Origin: Anarhynchus alexandrinus | Taxonomy: Eukaryota; Chordata; Aves; Charadriiformes; Charadriidae | Reading direction: 5' to 3' | Assembly: GCA_008711295.1 (NCBI GenBank) | Contig: VUYV01000395.1 | Span: 375,159 to 439,158 of the forward strand | Length of the DNA: 64,000 bases | Shown: in pieces, positions 1 to 12,511 of the stretch | Layout of the letters: the number at the start of each line of letters is the position of its first letter | How positions within the stretch are numbered: position 1 is the first letter of the stretch | Position numbers and translations under genes: made by a program | Notes under the pieces: generated by a model | Told to the model about the DNA's origin: nothing | Seen by the model: only the letters and a program-made list of their open reading frames with translations | Database searches by the model: none

Positions 1-3000
1 AACCAAGCCTACACCTGCTGCAGAAAACCCAAATGAAGATTTTTTTAAGATTTTGTCTCTATTGGAGAGCTATGACATCATTAAAGCATTCAACACTGTT
101 TGAAAAGTTACCATCAAATGTTTGTTGTTTTCTTTTTAACATTGCTTGTAAAACTGCAAACTAGATCTCAATCTACTATAAAGAGCTTGTGGTGATATTA
201 CAAACTTCAGTTTTTCACCAACTAACAAACAAAATATCAAAGTTCGACTTCCAGCAGAGATATCAAGACACAATGCCCAATTTTGAGGTTTACAATATTA
301 TGCAATGTTTGCTGTAGACATTTCCATTTCATTAGCATATTCTACTTTACACGAAATCCAGCAATGAATGCTGTCCCTGATCTAAGGCTAATCCTCTTTA
401 AAGAGCTACAGGCTATATTACATGTGGCCACAGCCACGGTGATGCCATGGCTGAATCACTTTGAAGCCTATTGAACACTGTTCCCTTGTGAGACTATACA
501 CAGAGCCATAAACCAACGCTCCCTGCGCTGTGAAATCCTACTGTTTTCATCACCGAGAGCTTCTGTAAGGGACAGACCCTCCCCGGTCCCAAGCACGGGG
601 CTGCACAAGAGGGAAGAGATACGCGACTGCCTTCACCACCTCTCGACACCAGTTTACAACCCGAGCCTCTATGCCTACAGTTTCTAAACAAACACCCTCA
701 GGCAGCAACTGCTCCAAGGGAGGGTAACCGGAACAATAAAAGGTAAAGATAAACCAGGCACCTGCTTCCTTGGGCGAATTCTCTCTCTCACAGTCCAGCA
801 AGGCTTCTGAAATACAGCAGGTTACAGTGGCTCAATCTGAAAGGGGGACAGCCAGTGTAACCCAGAGTGAGACAGAAGATGCCAAAGTGAGAATATTTAT
901 TGAAACGTGGTCCCCTCCTGTTTTCTCCTTCTGCCTCTATTCCACCTTAGATCCCTTTCTGTGGAAAGGCTGACATTTATTTCAGCAAGGTTCACGTATA
1001 TTTCAGGTCTGTATCTTGGTCACTTAGTTTTAGGATGCCAGCTAGAAAAGAAGAGCGATACTGAATCAATTCACTAGAAACTACAATTAAAGCCTACATC
1101 CAAAGAAAACAGTGTTGTATTGTGCCAGTAAGCTCCACAACATAAAGACGTCGCAGGTAGAGTAGCTCAGGACACGATCATATATATCTTTAAAGAAAAA
1201 AACAAAACAAAACAAGGGTCATGTACCTCCAAGGCAGGCTGCATCTCTCACAGCTGGGTGCCCTTAAACACTATGAACTGAAATAATGGAATAGAGTTTT
1301 CATTGCCATGCAGCACAGACTGTGGAATCTTTAACACCTTAACATCTATACAAATTCAAAGGGGGGGAAAAAAACCCAAATGCTGTATTTGCTGGTCCTG
1401 CTATGTTTCAGCAAAAGACAGTTTATTTTAGTGCTTATCTTTAACTCTTCAAAGTAACTTTCTTTGTTCAATTACTGCTTTTGAAGGGAGCTGTAAAGGC
1501 TGTTTCTGTTCAGTCTGCATTTTACACGTGAAATTATCTCCATCTAAATGGTGTCAAGCCAGACAGAGTGAGCAGATTCAGTGTCTGCGGTAAAATCTCA
1601 GTCCCAGTGAAAGGAACATTTAAGCTCCTTGCTATCAAAATAGTATATCATCGAAAATGTTGATAATCCAACACATGTAGAATTGCTACTATATACCTAG
1701 GAGACAAGACCACATCATCCCTCGTGTGGTGAATGTAAAGAAGTACAGAGATGGTGTTTTGGAGGCTATTCCAAAGTGGGCTCAAGTCATGAAGCTTCTG
1801 CTTTCAGCCAAACCATTTCACTAATTATCACAGTTTTTACACTCCAATGGATTTGCCTCAGAGCAGGACGAAACAGACTTTTTTTTAATGCAGCAAATAG
1901 ATTTTATCATTGTTAGAACCTTATCAATTCCCAATACAGTATTTAAAATACTTGCTACTAGCCAAACTATGTATTGTAATGCCTTTGATTACTGCTGGTA
2001 CCTGGCCACTTTGAGAAAGTGCACCTTCCTCAGTTTAGCACTTTAAAAGAGGAAAGAGCAAAGAGCCGAGAAAATCCAACTGAAACACAAGGGTTATGAC
2101 TTAGGGAGAACATACCTCTACTGTAATCTTTGAAGGAAACCTGGACTGTTGTTCCAGTTCTTGCTGTTGGTGTCTTAATGGTCACAGTTGATCAGTGGGA
2201 TTAATAAAGGTTGATAAACCCTCACTCGATGGTTGTAATACACTGGTTCAAGCCTTCTCTTGTTCAGATCTTTAACTTGAGATTTGACGTGAAAGATGGA
2301 GCTTTCACTCCCTGGCATGCCCTCTGTCGCACAGAACTCAAGTCAAGGTGTCACGCTGTGTGCTGGGCTACCCACAGCAACGCAGACTTCTCTCAAGCAA
2401 GCCTTGATAAGGTTCAGTCTCATACAGCTTGTGAATCTGACAAGGTAAAAAACTGAGATACCATGAAGATATCATAGGCCATATGTAGGAAGTTCACAGA
2501 GTATCTGTAGGGGGAAAGAAATCACACATGAATTGCATACTTGCTGGAAGCGATTACAGAAGGAAAAGCCTTTACTGTATGCCAAGTATTTTCTCTTTAT
2601 AGTTTGAGAGAAGTTCCACAAAACAACAAATGCAGGGAGATGTATATTCCAGCTACTACTGTAGTGACATACAACTAGGGGAGCAACACTTCAACCGGTA
2701 AATGACCTCCACATACAAAGGTGGGAGATGACCACCAAATAACTGAAAGCTGGACTCATGGTTATTGGTAAACAAAGAGAACTCCAGCAGGGCTCACCAA
2801 CAGAGACCCCACAGCTTTCTAACTTTTATTAGAAGACACAGGGGAATGCTGCGAGCACAGTTACAATCAGCAGCTGTGCACAGACTACTCATCCCCAACA
2901 TGCTTCTAAGTTGCACATGGTTTTTTTTCATTTTCAGCTCTGCTAAAATTTATTTGGATATTCTTCTCAGAGAGATGTGGTGCTCCAACACGCTAAAGAC

Positions 3001-6000
3001 TCCAGGCTTTGTTCCAACTTAAAAAAAAGACAACAGGGAAGAGCTGACAATTTTTCTTCTGTATGAGGGCTTACAGATGATTGACTTTTCATTTTGAGCA
3101 AGATGCAAGCACCTGTTCTATAGCACTGAACCTCCCTGACTCTTCTTTTTCTGCTTCTTGTCCCATGAAAGCTGGAATTACAGGAGCTTCTCTCCCACCA
3201 AGCTGCAGGAGCCTTCCTCCAAAGACATAGCTGTCAATAAGAAGGGGCTCCAAGTCCCAAGGAACACCTCCACCTCTTCCCACACTGTCCCTGCTGTGCT
3301 TTCTTTTTCTAGCCCTGGATATCTACCAGCTATTTATAGTAAGGGCAGCCATCCTTTCAACAGAACAAGAAGGGAAGTGCTGAGGACCCACTACTGAGTC
3401 TTGCTGCATGATGCCAACAGACAGATCAGTCTGTTCCACCTCCCAGTCTCTCTTCCCAGTGTTTATGTCCTTGCTGCCCCACAACCGCATGGTTTCACTT
3501 GTCCTGTAAGTCACTCCACAGGTGTCTAGTGCTGAGCAGCGAAAGCAGACCGGGGAGAAAGCAGAAATAAGGGCAGTGCGACGGCTGAAAGGGAGAGAAC
3601 CCAGATGGAGGAAGAAAGGCCTCAGAGAAAAAACAAAGGGTGGAGGGAGCAACAGAGCAGGTAGGAAGAACAATCAGGAGGATGGCAAGAGGGAACAACA
3701 ACAGACAGCAAGAGGGGCAGGAAGATGGATCTGAGACTGGCAAGAAAGAAGCCAAGGGGAGAAACCAGAGGGATTCAGGAGGAGGACCAAGGGCAGACCG
3801 TGACGTAGAAAGAGGAGAAAAAAAAAGAGAACTTGGAAAGGGGCATAAACTAAGTCCCTCTTGTAAGAAATAGTACTCTTCACTAGTCAAGGTGAGCTTC
3901 CTCATCAGTTTATTCAGGTGAGATGAGATGGGAAATGGAAGAGTTCTTTTTCCTGAGTAAACAAGGAGCAAAGAAGTAAACAAACAGAGGGAACTGTGCC
4001 ATCTCTTCCTCCTTTGGAAGACCTCCTCTCTGCTTCACGGAGTGGAGTTGTTCTTGGCACTGGGATCTAAAAGTTCAGTGAATGCACCTCCTTCCCATGC
4101 ATCTCCTCCCTCTCACGCTGAGATCCAGCTGAGTATCTTGCTTTATCTTTAGAATACATGTGTCTTTGAGAAGGACCTATTTCTTTTTGTTAGAACATGA
4201 CATGCTTGGTTGCTATACAGCAGTAATAACGCATTGCGGAACTTAGCTACAGGTCGTTGCATACTCTGTTACACCTTTCCCAAACAAACTCTTGGAAGTT
4301 ACCACTGCTGTTATTACCTTTAACTTACAAGTACCACAACAGCTCTTGCAGTATCAAAATGAAGTTTCTGACTACAAAAACCACAAACCACTAAAACCAA
4401 AACAATAAACCAAAAACCACACAAACAAAACCAAAACCTACAAAACACTAAAAACCCCAAAACAAACGGTGGCTCCCCATGTCTGGTCACACATTGCCAC
4501 CTACTGGCTCCCGCCCCTGCACCCTCAACAGCGCTAAGGTGCTTTGGGTCCAGAAACGGTCTGTGAAGCAGAGAGGAAGAGCAGCTGGAGGGCACAGGTT
4601 GGTATTTGAACCCAACACGTGTGTTACAGCATGTGTTACGCTATACCTTAGCGTCACCTACGCACAAGGAAACACGTCCACCAGCCTGGATTTTATAGCT
4701 CCAGAGCAGCAATCAGCAGTCTTTCCGCTAACCTCACCACAACTTCCCATCTTTCACATGCATGACGTGGAAACACGAGCGCATTGCTTATGTCCCCTTG
4801 TGGAGAGAGGCCAACCCTGCAGAAAAACGGCATCTCTACTTATTTGCCATAAAAAACAAATCCCAATGCATTCAAATGTATTGTGCAAGTATTTCTTACG
4901 CAAAGTTTGACATGAGAGGTCTCACTGGGTCACAGTATCTGCTTCAGTAGTCACACGATAGCACCACTGACAAGCTGTAACAGGGAGCGGGAAAGCCGGT
5001 AACCGAAAAAAAAAAAGGGCCGCCAGAAAACCACAGAAATCATACTTGCACAACATTTACAAGTGCAGACACCCTTTACACCTGCATCCATCCTGTCATG
5101 CAGCTGGCAAACCTAAGCACTATATCCATACTTTTGATAACCACATGTAAAGTCTGGCCTTAGGAGGCAAAGCACAGAACTGCGGTGAAATCTCAGCACC
5201 GGTGATATCAGGCCAGATTTGGTGTTGATCCAACAGGATAAGGAGATTTTCATCACGTTAATTTAAATAGCAGAGAGAAATAGAAAGGTTTCTTAGTGTT
5301 TGTTAAAGCATAGGGAAGAAGCTCAGAAAGGAAGATTTCATGTTGAGTCATTCAGAAAGAATTAGCTGGAAGACCAAATATCCAAAAATACTCCTACCTC
5401 TCACTGACCCAGAATACACCTTCTAGAACTTTTCTGACCTATCATGAACTTCCCAGAAAGAGAAAGAAACATACTGGCCCTCGGTGACTCAGATTTTCAA
5501 GGCCGATCATGACTGAAAGCAATGTAACAGTTCCCGGTATCTTTCCATTTTCCAGATTTGTCTATTAAAGCTCTGGAGTTATCCAAAGCCTTAATGCATC
5601 ATTTGTTAGAAAAACAACACACCACCACAGCCAAGCTGAAACCACCTCAGTCTTTCAGCCTATCCATTACAAATACTTAATTAGCCCAAACGTCTAGCAT
5701 CTATAATGTGCCACCGATAATTACACAGAGAAGCCACACTGGGCACACGTTAGCAGGAAATGTCCGTTTAAAGTAATGAGCATGACTTTTCCTTGGCTTT
5801 CCTCCTCTCCAGAGATTGGCAAGGCAACGAATACAGGTGTCAAAACCAGCCAGCTAGAAGGTGACTTGAAAGGAAAGAGTGGTTCTGCCCCACCTTTATT
5901 CATACCCCACGAGGTCTTCGTAACGCAGGGGAATGCGGTGTGCCACCTGCTTTGCAGTCTGGTGTGGGAAGGCTCAAATTTCCATCACCTTGATTATCCG

Positions 6001-7680
6001 TTGGATAACTCCAGGGACGCCAGAGTAGAGTCACGCTCCGGAAAGGAAAAAGCACGTCTAGGGAAAGTCACCACCTCAGGGGAGGAAAGGGTTGTGCAGA
6101 CACCACCAAACAGGAGAGCAGCAAGAGCGACAAGGTTAGCGTTGACATCAGCTCCCCTGGCCTGAATCCCACCGGCTTGCTCACCACGCAGCGCAGCTCA
6201 GCCCTACGAAGCTTTACACATTTACTTGCAGTTTCGCTTTTGACCAAAGAAATTTCAATAAAAACAGGAAGCTATTGTCATACAGGAATGAATCCTGGTA
6301 AACCACGTAACCATTTTAGCAGGGAAAAACCCACAAACACAGAGCACCTGAATTTATTTTTTTTTCTCTCATGTGGAGCAAACCTGGAATTGTTTTCCTG
6401 AAGCCAGCAGCATTTCAACCAGTTAGAAACTTACAGAAGACGAAGTAAATCCAGTTCCTGTCCTCTTCTGTATAAAATCACGCAGAGCTAAATTTAAATT
6501 ATAAACTAATAAGGAATATGCAGTTAATATGAGGTTACTCATCCTAGGAAAAAAAGGAAGAATACTTACACACCTCAACAGGTACATGTATGGTAATAGT
6601 CCTATCAGAAAAGCTCTCTCGCGGGCCGGGAATCAGGCTGCTTCCGGAACTGAAGGGCTGATGGGAATTACAGCCATCAACAGATGCAATAAACGGCAGC
6701 ATTGCACAACTCCGGCTTTTCCAGAAGACAGCAAAGTGCTTTTGTGTGAGTACACACGCCCAGCCCTGCCTGCTGCAGGAAAGGCATTCTGCTAAGGGAC
6801 ACACTTGGAAGAATCTATTTTCCTCTTCTGTTTTTCCACTGTGACTTCTTGCAAAACACAGTCTAACCCTTCTTTTTTTCTGATCTAAGGGGAGAAGGCC
6901 ACAAGCAGCAGATGTATTAGCCCGTGTACAGATAAAAGCTATTCTACAAGAACTAAAAAAAAAACCTTATCAACCCAGGAGTAATTTACCTGTTTGTTGA
7001 ATAAATAAAAGGAACCCACAAATGAAAAATCATTTATATGAACCAACACAGTATTTCACTGTCCATGCCAAAGCAAACAAACCTGCAGTACTTGAGGCAC
7101 AGCACCTTGCTAGTCACAACACTGTACAAGCACAGGTAAGGGATGATAACAAGTACCTTGGAGTCAGACTGAGATGAAATTGGGGTTTTTTTTCTGAGCT
7201 CTGCCTCTTGTTCTGTGCTTGGGAGTAATCTTGCCTAGTAAGAACAACAAAGCAAATGAATGAAGAGAGAATTGCTCATTTTTTCCTACCAGATGGCAGG
7301 GCTGCCTCAGGATTTCTAGTGAACTGGGAAGTTTTCAGCTCAGCTTAGATCAACACCTAAAGAAAGATTAGGTTTTTTCCCCAAAGCAGTGCAATGAAGC
7401 TGAACCACTGTTGCTTAATGCAAGTATCCAAATATTTTAAGACACTTGATTTAAGAATATCATCACTCATTGGTTATGCTTATAACGTGCTGCTTACTAA
7501 AGTCTTTTAACTCTTCAAAGTGTTAATTTGTGGGTGGAGGGTGAAACTGAAGTTATTTTGCCTGGAATCGGAGCCTGCACATTCTGCATTGTACCCTTGA
7601 CATTGCTGTGCCAACTGGTTTGACTAAGTCACTCCCCAGCGCGAGATTTTTAGACGCCCACACACAACCCCAGCCAGAAC
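1..7680. other. Non-coding flank, no gene recognised
   Basis: I find no exon with recognisable protein similarity on either strand; open frames here are short and of low complexity. The stretch contains a purine-rich tract (about 3,530-3,860) and scattered A- and T-runs. In human, ALPK1 lies on this side of TIFA, head to head with it, so this could be the 5' (non-coding exon/intron) part of an ALPK1 orthologue on the minus strand. That is inference from gene order only; no ALPK1 coding sequence was seen. Confidence 0.5.
3530..3860 (+). repeat. Purine-rich low-complexity tract
   Basis: About 330 bases are dominated by G and A (gaggaaga-type words) on the + strand. The bias creates long open frames of Arg/Lys/Glu/Gly on + and Ser/Leu/Phe/Pro on -, none with domain-like composition. 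It is best read as low-complexity DNA, not a gene. Confidence 0.55.
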
Positions 7681-7749
7681 CGAGGCTTTTTTTTTTTTTC
7701 CTTTTTGCTTCCTTCCCATATTCCCCCCCACACACCCCCCCCCCTTCCG

Positions 7750-8200
7750 GCTTCTTGGAAAAATAACCCCAAGTTCACCCTCCGCTCCCAAGGCGGCTCC
7801 AGCCCCTCACCGCCCTCAGGACGGCCCACCGCCACCGCCTTCCCTTACGGCCAGCCCCCGCCCCGCCGGCGGGAGGGCTCTGCCGCCGCCACCGGCCGTT
7901 CGCCCGCCTTCCCGCCGAGGTACCGGGCGGTGGAGGAGCCGGTGGAAGCCGCATCCCGCCCCGCAGGAAGGAAGGCGGCCGGAGGCGCTGCCCGCCCCGC
8001 AGGTGAGGGGGAGGCCAGGGAAGGTGGCGGGGGGACGCACACAGCGGGTCCTCGGGTAGGGGGACACCGGGGAGGCGGGATGGCGGGCGGGGGCGGCCCG
8101 GGGCTGAGCAGAGGCTGGAACTCAGCGAGCCGAGGGCCCATATACACCTTAGCGAGCACAGCATGGCGCCTGGGGGCGGGGGGGGGTGGGGGGCAAACAG
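7750..8200. promoter_or_regulatory. CpG island, probable TIFA promoter
   Basis: A sharp rise in G+C and CpG density interrupts AT-rich flanks, with many cgcc/ccgcc words. A consensus splice donor (cgcag/gtgagg) occurs on the + strand at 8,002/8,003 and could end a non-coding first exon of TIFA, whose coding exon begins with an acceptor at 11,271-11,272. Because TIFA and ALPK1 are divergent in human, the island may drive transcription both ways. The island is visible; the exon and the bidirectionality are inferred. Confidence 0.55.
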
Positions 8201-9493
8201 GCCAACTGTCCTCGCCTAAGGCTGTTGGAAAGTGATAGTTAAACAATAAAACGCTTATGTTTTGGTTTGCAAAAGCAAATTGGCAGAGTTCCCTGAGCAG
8301 TAAGTTGCAGATCAAGGGTTACGCCAATTGAATGCATCGTTCAATGCTCAACTAGGAACACGACGGTTCTCCCCTCGCGCGTCCTTGTCCCAATGCCGCG
8401 TGTCATGCCCCTGTCGCTAAAATCAGGGATAACCGCGCTATTGGTGGTTAAAATAAAATAAATAATAAATAAATATTTAAAATCAATCAATCACACTTTG
8501 TTTGATTCAAATTACAGTACAGAACAGCAGTGCAGTGGGCTACCCTTCAGTTGCAGAAGTCTGGATGTAAGTGTGGAAAGTGTCCTTCTTCGTGGATTTC
8601 TCCGAAATCCGTCTCCTGTCCAAAACAATCTAGTAAGTAGAAACTCCTTCAGTATTTATGTAAAAGTATATCCAGTCCAGCCTTGATAAACCCTCGATAA
8701 GGGCAGGATGGGGCAGGTGAGCTGGGGGTGCCGGAGGTGGCACACAAGCAGACCATAAGTAGACAGCGGGGTCTGCAGGAACGGCTGAAGCAAATCAGTG
8801 GCCCTTCTTCCCCCTCTTCCCCCTCCCTAATTAACAACTGTAGCCGTTTGTAAACTTCATCAACATGTGATTAAAGCCAACATTCTGCATTGATCCAATA
8901 CATGGTTGTATACACTGCAGATTTCCCAAAATGTATTTCTTTATAGTCCTGTGTTTTGCCCAGTCCTGATGTATTTCAGAAACCAAAAGCAAAACACACT
9001 TTTAAAAAGTTGGCATCATATTCAGCCTGAGTCTCCAGACAGAAAACTTCCGCTGCAGGCCAATCTGCCAACTCAGTGATAATGACTTGGTTTTCCCCTT
9101 TAACCGAACCCGATCTCAAATAACGTCTCGCATCCTCTTACTGGTGCGCATCAGCAAAGGGCAGAGCTAAGCGCAGAAAGAGACCGGCTGTCCTCCGGCT
9201 CATGGAGCCACTTCCAGCTCCCCGGAGTTGAGGAAGATGATGATGAGGAGGAGGGATGGATACTGATGCTGCTGGAGCCTGTCTTACAGATGGCAAAGGA
9301 ATAAACTGCCATTGGGGCATCTCTCTGGGCATCAGTCAAAAGCACAGGATAATATTTCCTAGTTTGTTTTCAAGTGAGCAACTTGAAATTCTCCATTTCT
9401 CTAATCATCCAAGCCTGGTAGAAGCACTGTGGTAGCCTACTTCAGTAAGCAAGCTGAGGTTGCTAAACTACCGCATCCGAACTGTTGCTGAAT

Positions 9494-9677
9494 AAGTATA
9501 AGGTATAGGAAGGAAGGTATAGAAATAAGGTATAGGAAGGAAGGTATAGAAATAAGGTATAGGAAGGAAGGTATAGAAATAAGGTATAGGAAGGAAGGTA
9601 TAGAAATAAGGTATAGCAAGGAAGGTATAGAAATAAGGTATAGCAAGGAAGGTATAGAAATAAGGTATAAGAAGGAA
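9494..9677. repeat. 27-bp minisatellite, about 6.5 copies
   Basis: A tandem repeat whose 27-base unit is a 14-base half (aaggtataggaagg) plus a 13-base half (aaggtatagaaat). Copies are nearly identical; the last ones carry tatagcaagg in place of tataggaagg, and the terminal copy is degraded. Since 27 is a multiple of three and the unit has no minus-strand stop, all three minus frames stay open across the array, giving repeated nonapeptides. It lies in the probable TIFA 5' intron. Confidence 0.9.
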
Positions 9678-10519
9678 GCGATTTTGAGGCTTCACACAGA
9701 ACGTTAATGCGCTGATATACCACCATTCGCTGTGCTTGGAGTTTACAGGCAGTGGTATAATTTAGCCTTAAAAGAACACAAGTCAGAATACTTAACTGTA
9801 GTGGTGATTCACCTCCCCATAATAAAAACCAGATTAAACTGTAAATTGCTTTTCAGCATCATTCACTGACTGGAGCTGGTGAGAAAGCTCAGGATCAGTG
9901 TGTGACACATTGGGAGTTTATTGCAGTCTAGGAGGAGAAACACGACAAACATCTGCACTGTACGATTCACTAAATGGCTGCTCACGTGTTTCTCTGGCGA
10001 GATACTGAGAGCTCATCCTCTGGTTCCTACTTTCAGTACCGAGCCTTTTCCGTCTTTAGAGGAAGTTTCAGTGCAGGAAGACGCTGACCTTGAGTGTATG
10101 GGGGACCCGATCACAGTGTCTCCTGAGGTGTCTCAGATTTTATTTGGATGCACTGCAGTCGCTCAGACTTTGGAACAGAATTTAGTTCATAAGCAAGCGC
10201 CTCTGTGCTGCACGTGAGAAGCTTAACACACCAAAACCCCACAGAAGTTATTTGTTATTTTTAGCCTAGTTAAGTATTTCTGCAGCAGATAGCTGGGATT
10301 TTTCTGACAGGCAACAGGGAAGTACCTAGAGTTGGGGACAACTCCTCCTTTAGGTCTCGCTGATATTCCAGATTTTGCATTCCTTTTACCTCAGTAACTT
10401 CTAAACACTTCATAAAAGTGGTAAATTCTGAATAAAGAGCCAAAGAGTGCTTTATATACATTTGAAACAGTCAGACTGCATTATTTTTTTTTAAGTCATT
10501 TAAGTCATTTGCCTGATAG

Positions 10520-10749
10520 GGGAGATTTAGATGAGATATAAGGAAGAAATTCTTGACTGTGAGGGTGGTGAGGCACTGGCCCAGGTTGCCCCGAGAAGCT
10601 GTGGCTGCCCCATCCCTGGAGGTGTTCAAGGCCAGGTTGGACGGGGCTTGGAGCAACCTGGGCTGGTGGGAGGTGTCCCTGCCCAGGGCAGGGGGGTTGG
10701 AACTGGATGATCTTTAAGGTCCCTCCCAACCTAAATCATTCTATGATTC
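10520..10749 (+). mobile_element. CR1 LINE 3'-end fragment
   Basis: The segment matches the conserved 3' end of avian CR1 elements: a gaagaaattcttgactgtga start, a middle with ccatccctggaggtgttcaa, then ggttggaactggatgatctt and a terminal cattctatgattct. It is a 5'-truncated copy with no ORF, in the same orientation as TIFA and upstream of its coding exon. Identification is by recalled CR1 consensus. Confidence 0.9.
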
Positions 10750-11292
10750 TGCCGTCTAGCCAGAGGACTCCACTGTAAAACAGAGCATGCAGGCCCAGAC
10801 AGCACTGTTTCATGCTGCATTTTAAGTCCATAAAGTAAACCTTACTGTCACCGCTAAGTGACTTACTTCTTCCAAAGATAAATCTACCTGCGAGGTCCTC
10901 ATGAAGACCTAGTTGGTGACAATTTACAGTCGTGGGTGTTTCGCAGAGTTCTGAAGTGCTGGGCGGCCATTGCAGCAGAGGCGAGACTGATGGCTGAGAA
11001 GATGTCAGCCCAGAGCAATCTGCCACTTTGCCAGGGTCACCCAGCGAGTCTGGCAAAGTGGCGGGAAGTGATGGTTGCCATGGACTGGGGAGGCTCAACT
11101 CCCACTTCTTCGTTCCAGTGGTTTTGTTACATTTACTGTCAGCCAATTTGCTATAAATTATATACAGTCGCTATACAGTAGTATATGAAGTATTTTAATG
11201 CCACATTTTTAAAGCCAAGTTTTTTTTGTTATGACAATGATTTCATGCTGTGATTTTACTTCTTTCTTGTAGTTCCAAGGACTCATTTCATC

Positions 11293-11856
11293 ATGACCTC
11301 TTTTGAAGAAGCTGGAACTGAAGAAACAGTAACGTGTCTCCACATGACATTTTACCACCCTTGCCAAGAAGACAAGATGATGTTTCGTTGCTTGAATTTC
11401 TGTAAGCGAGAACAGGTCAGGGCAGATGAAATGCCCAAGTTTGGCCGGGATTCTAATGTCTGCCGTTATAACTTAATGGATACTCGTGTTTCTCGGATTC
11501 AGTTTGCATTGCAGTTTTATAGAAAACTGAACAGCTCGGAGTTTTGTTTTGAGATCAAGAACATGAGCAAGAAAACGAAACTGATCGTGGACCAAACAGA
11601 ACTGGGTTACTTAAACAAAATTGACTTGCCATGGAAGTGCATCATTTGTTTTGGGGACTACCAGATCTTAGCAGAGATTGAAGAAGGGGAGTCTGTGGAT
11701 TATTTTGAGACTCAATTACACTTGGCTGAAGTGCCAATCTTACAAGAAAGATGCCTGCCATCACTGCAACCTATACCGGAGAATGGCTTTTCTTCTTCCT
11801 TTTTTCCTTCCCAAGGCAAAAGCCCCATGGAGACTGATGAAAATGAGTCATGCTAG
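11293..11856 (+). CDS. TIFA: TIFA, TRAF-interacting protein with FHA domain
   Basis: This single-exon coding region encodes 187 residues (human TIFA has 184). TIFA is a cytosolic adaptor: ALPK1, activated by bacterial ADP-heptose, phosphorylates Thr9, the phospho-threonine is bound by the FHA domain of neighbouring TIFA molecules, and the oligomer recruits TRAF6 to activate NF-kB. Seen here are Thr9 in the opening MTSFEEAGTEETVTCL, the FHA core with FGRDSN (residues 50-55) and VSRIQF (66-71), the conserved block FEIKNMSKKTKLIVD (86-100), and a C-terminal TRAF6-type motif PMETDE (178-183). The start has A at -3 and lies 20 bases after an acceptor (ttcttgtag) at 11,272, so an upstream non-coding exon is expected. 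The gene converges on AP1AR, as in human. No frameshift or missing key residue is visible. Confidence 0.97.
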   Translation: MTSFEEAGTEETVTCLHMTFYHPCQEDKMMFRCLNFCKREQVRADEMPKFGRDSNVCRYNLMDTRVSRIQFALQFYRKLNSSEFCFEIKNMSKKTKLIVDQTELGYLNKIDLPWKCIICFGDYQILAEIEEGESVDYFETQLHLAEVPILQERCLPSLQPIPENGFSSSFFPSQGKSPMETDENESC

Positions 11857-11999
11857 CGGGGAGATGGAGGCTGGATCAGGTGTTAATCGTTTTTAACCTG
11901 CACAACTTCCCAAACAGAAGGCTGTCACCTCAGTCCACTGTTCTTGATGGTTCTTGATGGTTCTCACCACTGCACGTCAGTCTTCTCACTTGTTTTCAG

Positions 12000-12054
12000 C
12001 ACAGGTGTACCAGAACATACTTTGTTCAACAGAAACATTCCTGCTGCTGTCTTC
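12000..12054 (+). repeat. Copy 1 of a dispersed ~50-bp repeat
   Basis: The core accagaacatactttgttca and its flanks (gacagg/cacagg before, cagaaa...cattc...tgct after) recur in the same orientation at about 14,170-14,220. The copies differ by a few substitutions and small indels. It is either a short local duplication or two pieces of an interspersed repeat I do not recognise. Confidence 0.7.
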
Positions 12055-12505
12055 ACCAGGGCATCACTGTTTGCCGCATGAACGTGTGGGTGAGACAGGG
12101 CCACTCAAATCCACCGCAGCAGATTCAAGAACTGCAACCACATGCCTTGAAGGTATATTTAACAGGCATTACTGTAGAGCATGCAGAACGGTATTTTAGC
12201 CCCAGCGCCGGTTAGCTAAGTAAGGACATAACGTCTCTCTGCATTTGTTATACTTGGTGCTTTGCTTTTGATGTGAAATTCCAAACAGTATTTTCAAGCC
12301 TAGGTTGTAACTTCCTAGATTTTACAGCTTAGAAACACTTTGTCAGCATAGTTCTTTACTGCTTTTATTAACTTTGCAGCAAGATTTTTATTCTCTTTTT
12401 AAAATGAATTAAAATATACATTTTTTTGCAAGTTAACTACTTTTGCTTGTGAATGTAGACAAACATGCAGTGATGATGGTGTGTAAAAATCCAGATAAAT
12501 TTTGT

Positions 12506-12511
12506 AATAAA
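12506..12511 (+). terminator. Candidate TIFA polyadenylation signal
   Basis: AATAAA about 650 bases after the TIFA stop; a second AATAAA lies at 12,577-12,582. Which is used, if either, cannot be told from sequence. Confidence 0.45.

Noticed and set aside
3323..3983. Minus-strand open frames of 116 and 162 codons
   Set aside because: They are Leu/Ser/Phe/Pro-rich low-complexity products of the purine-rich + strand tract, with no domain or splice context.
7705..8315. Open frames of 129-176 codons on both strands of the CpG island
   Set aside because: They are Gly/Pro/Arg-rich by GC content, with no homology; stop codons are rare in such DNA.
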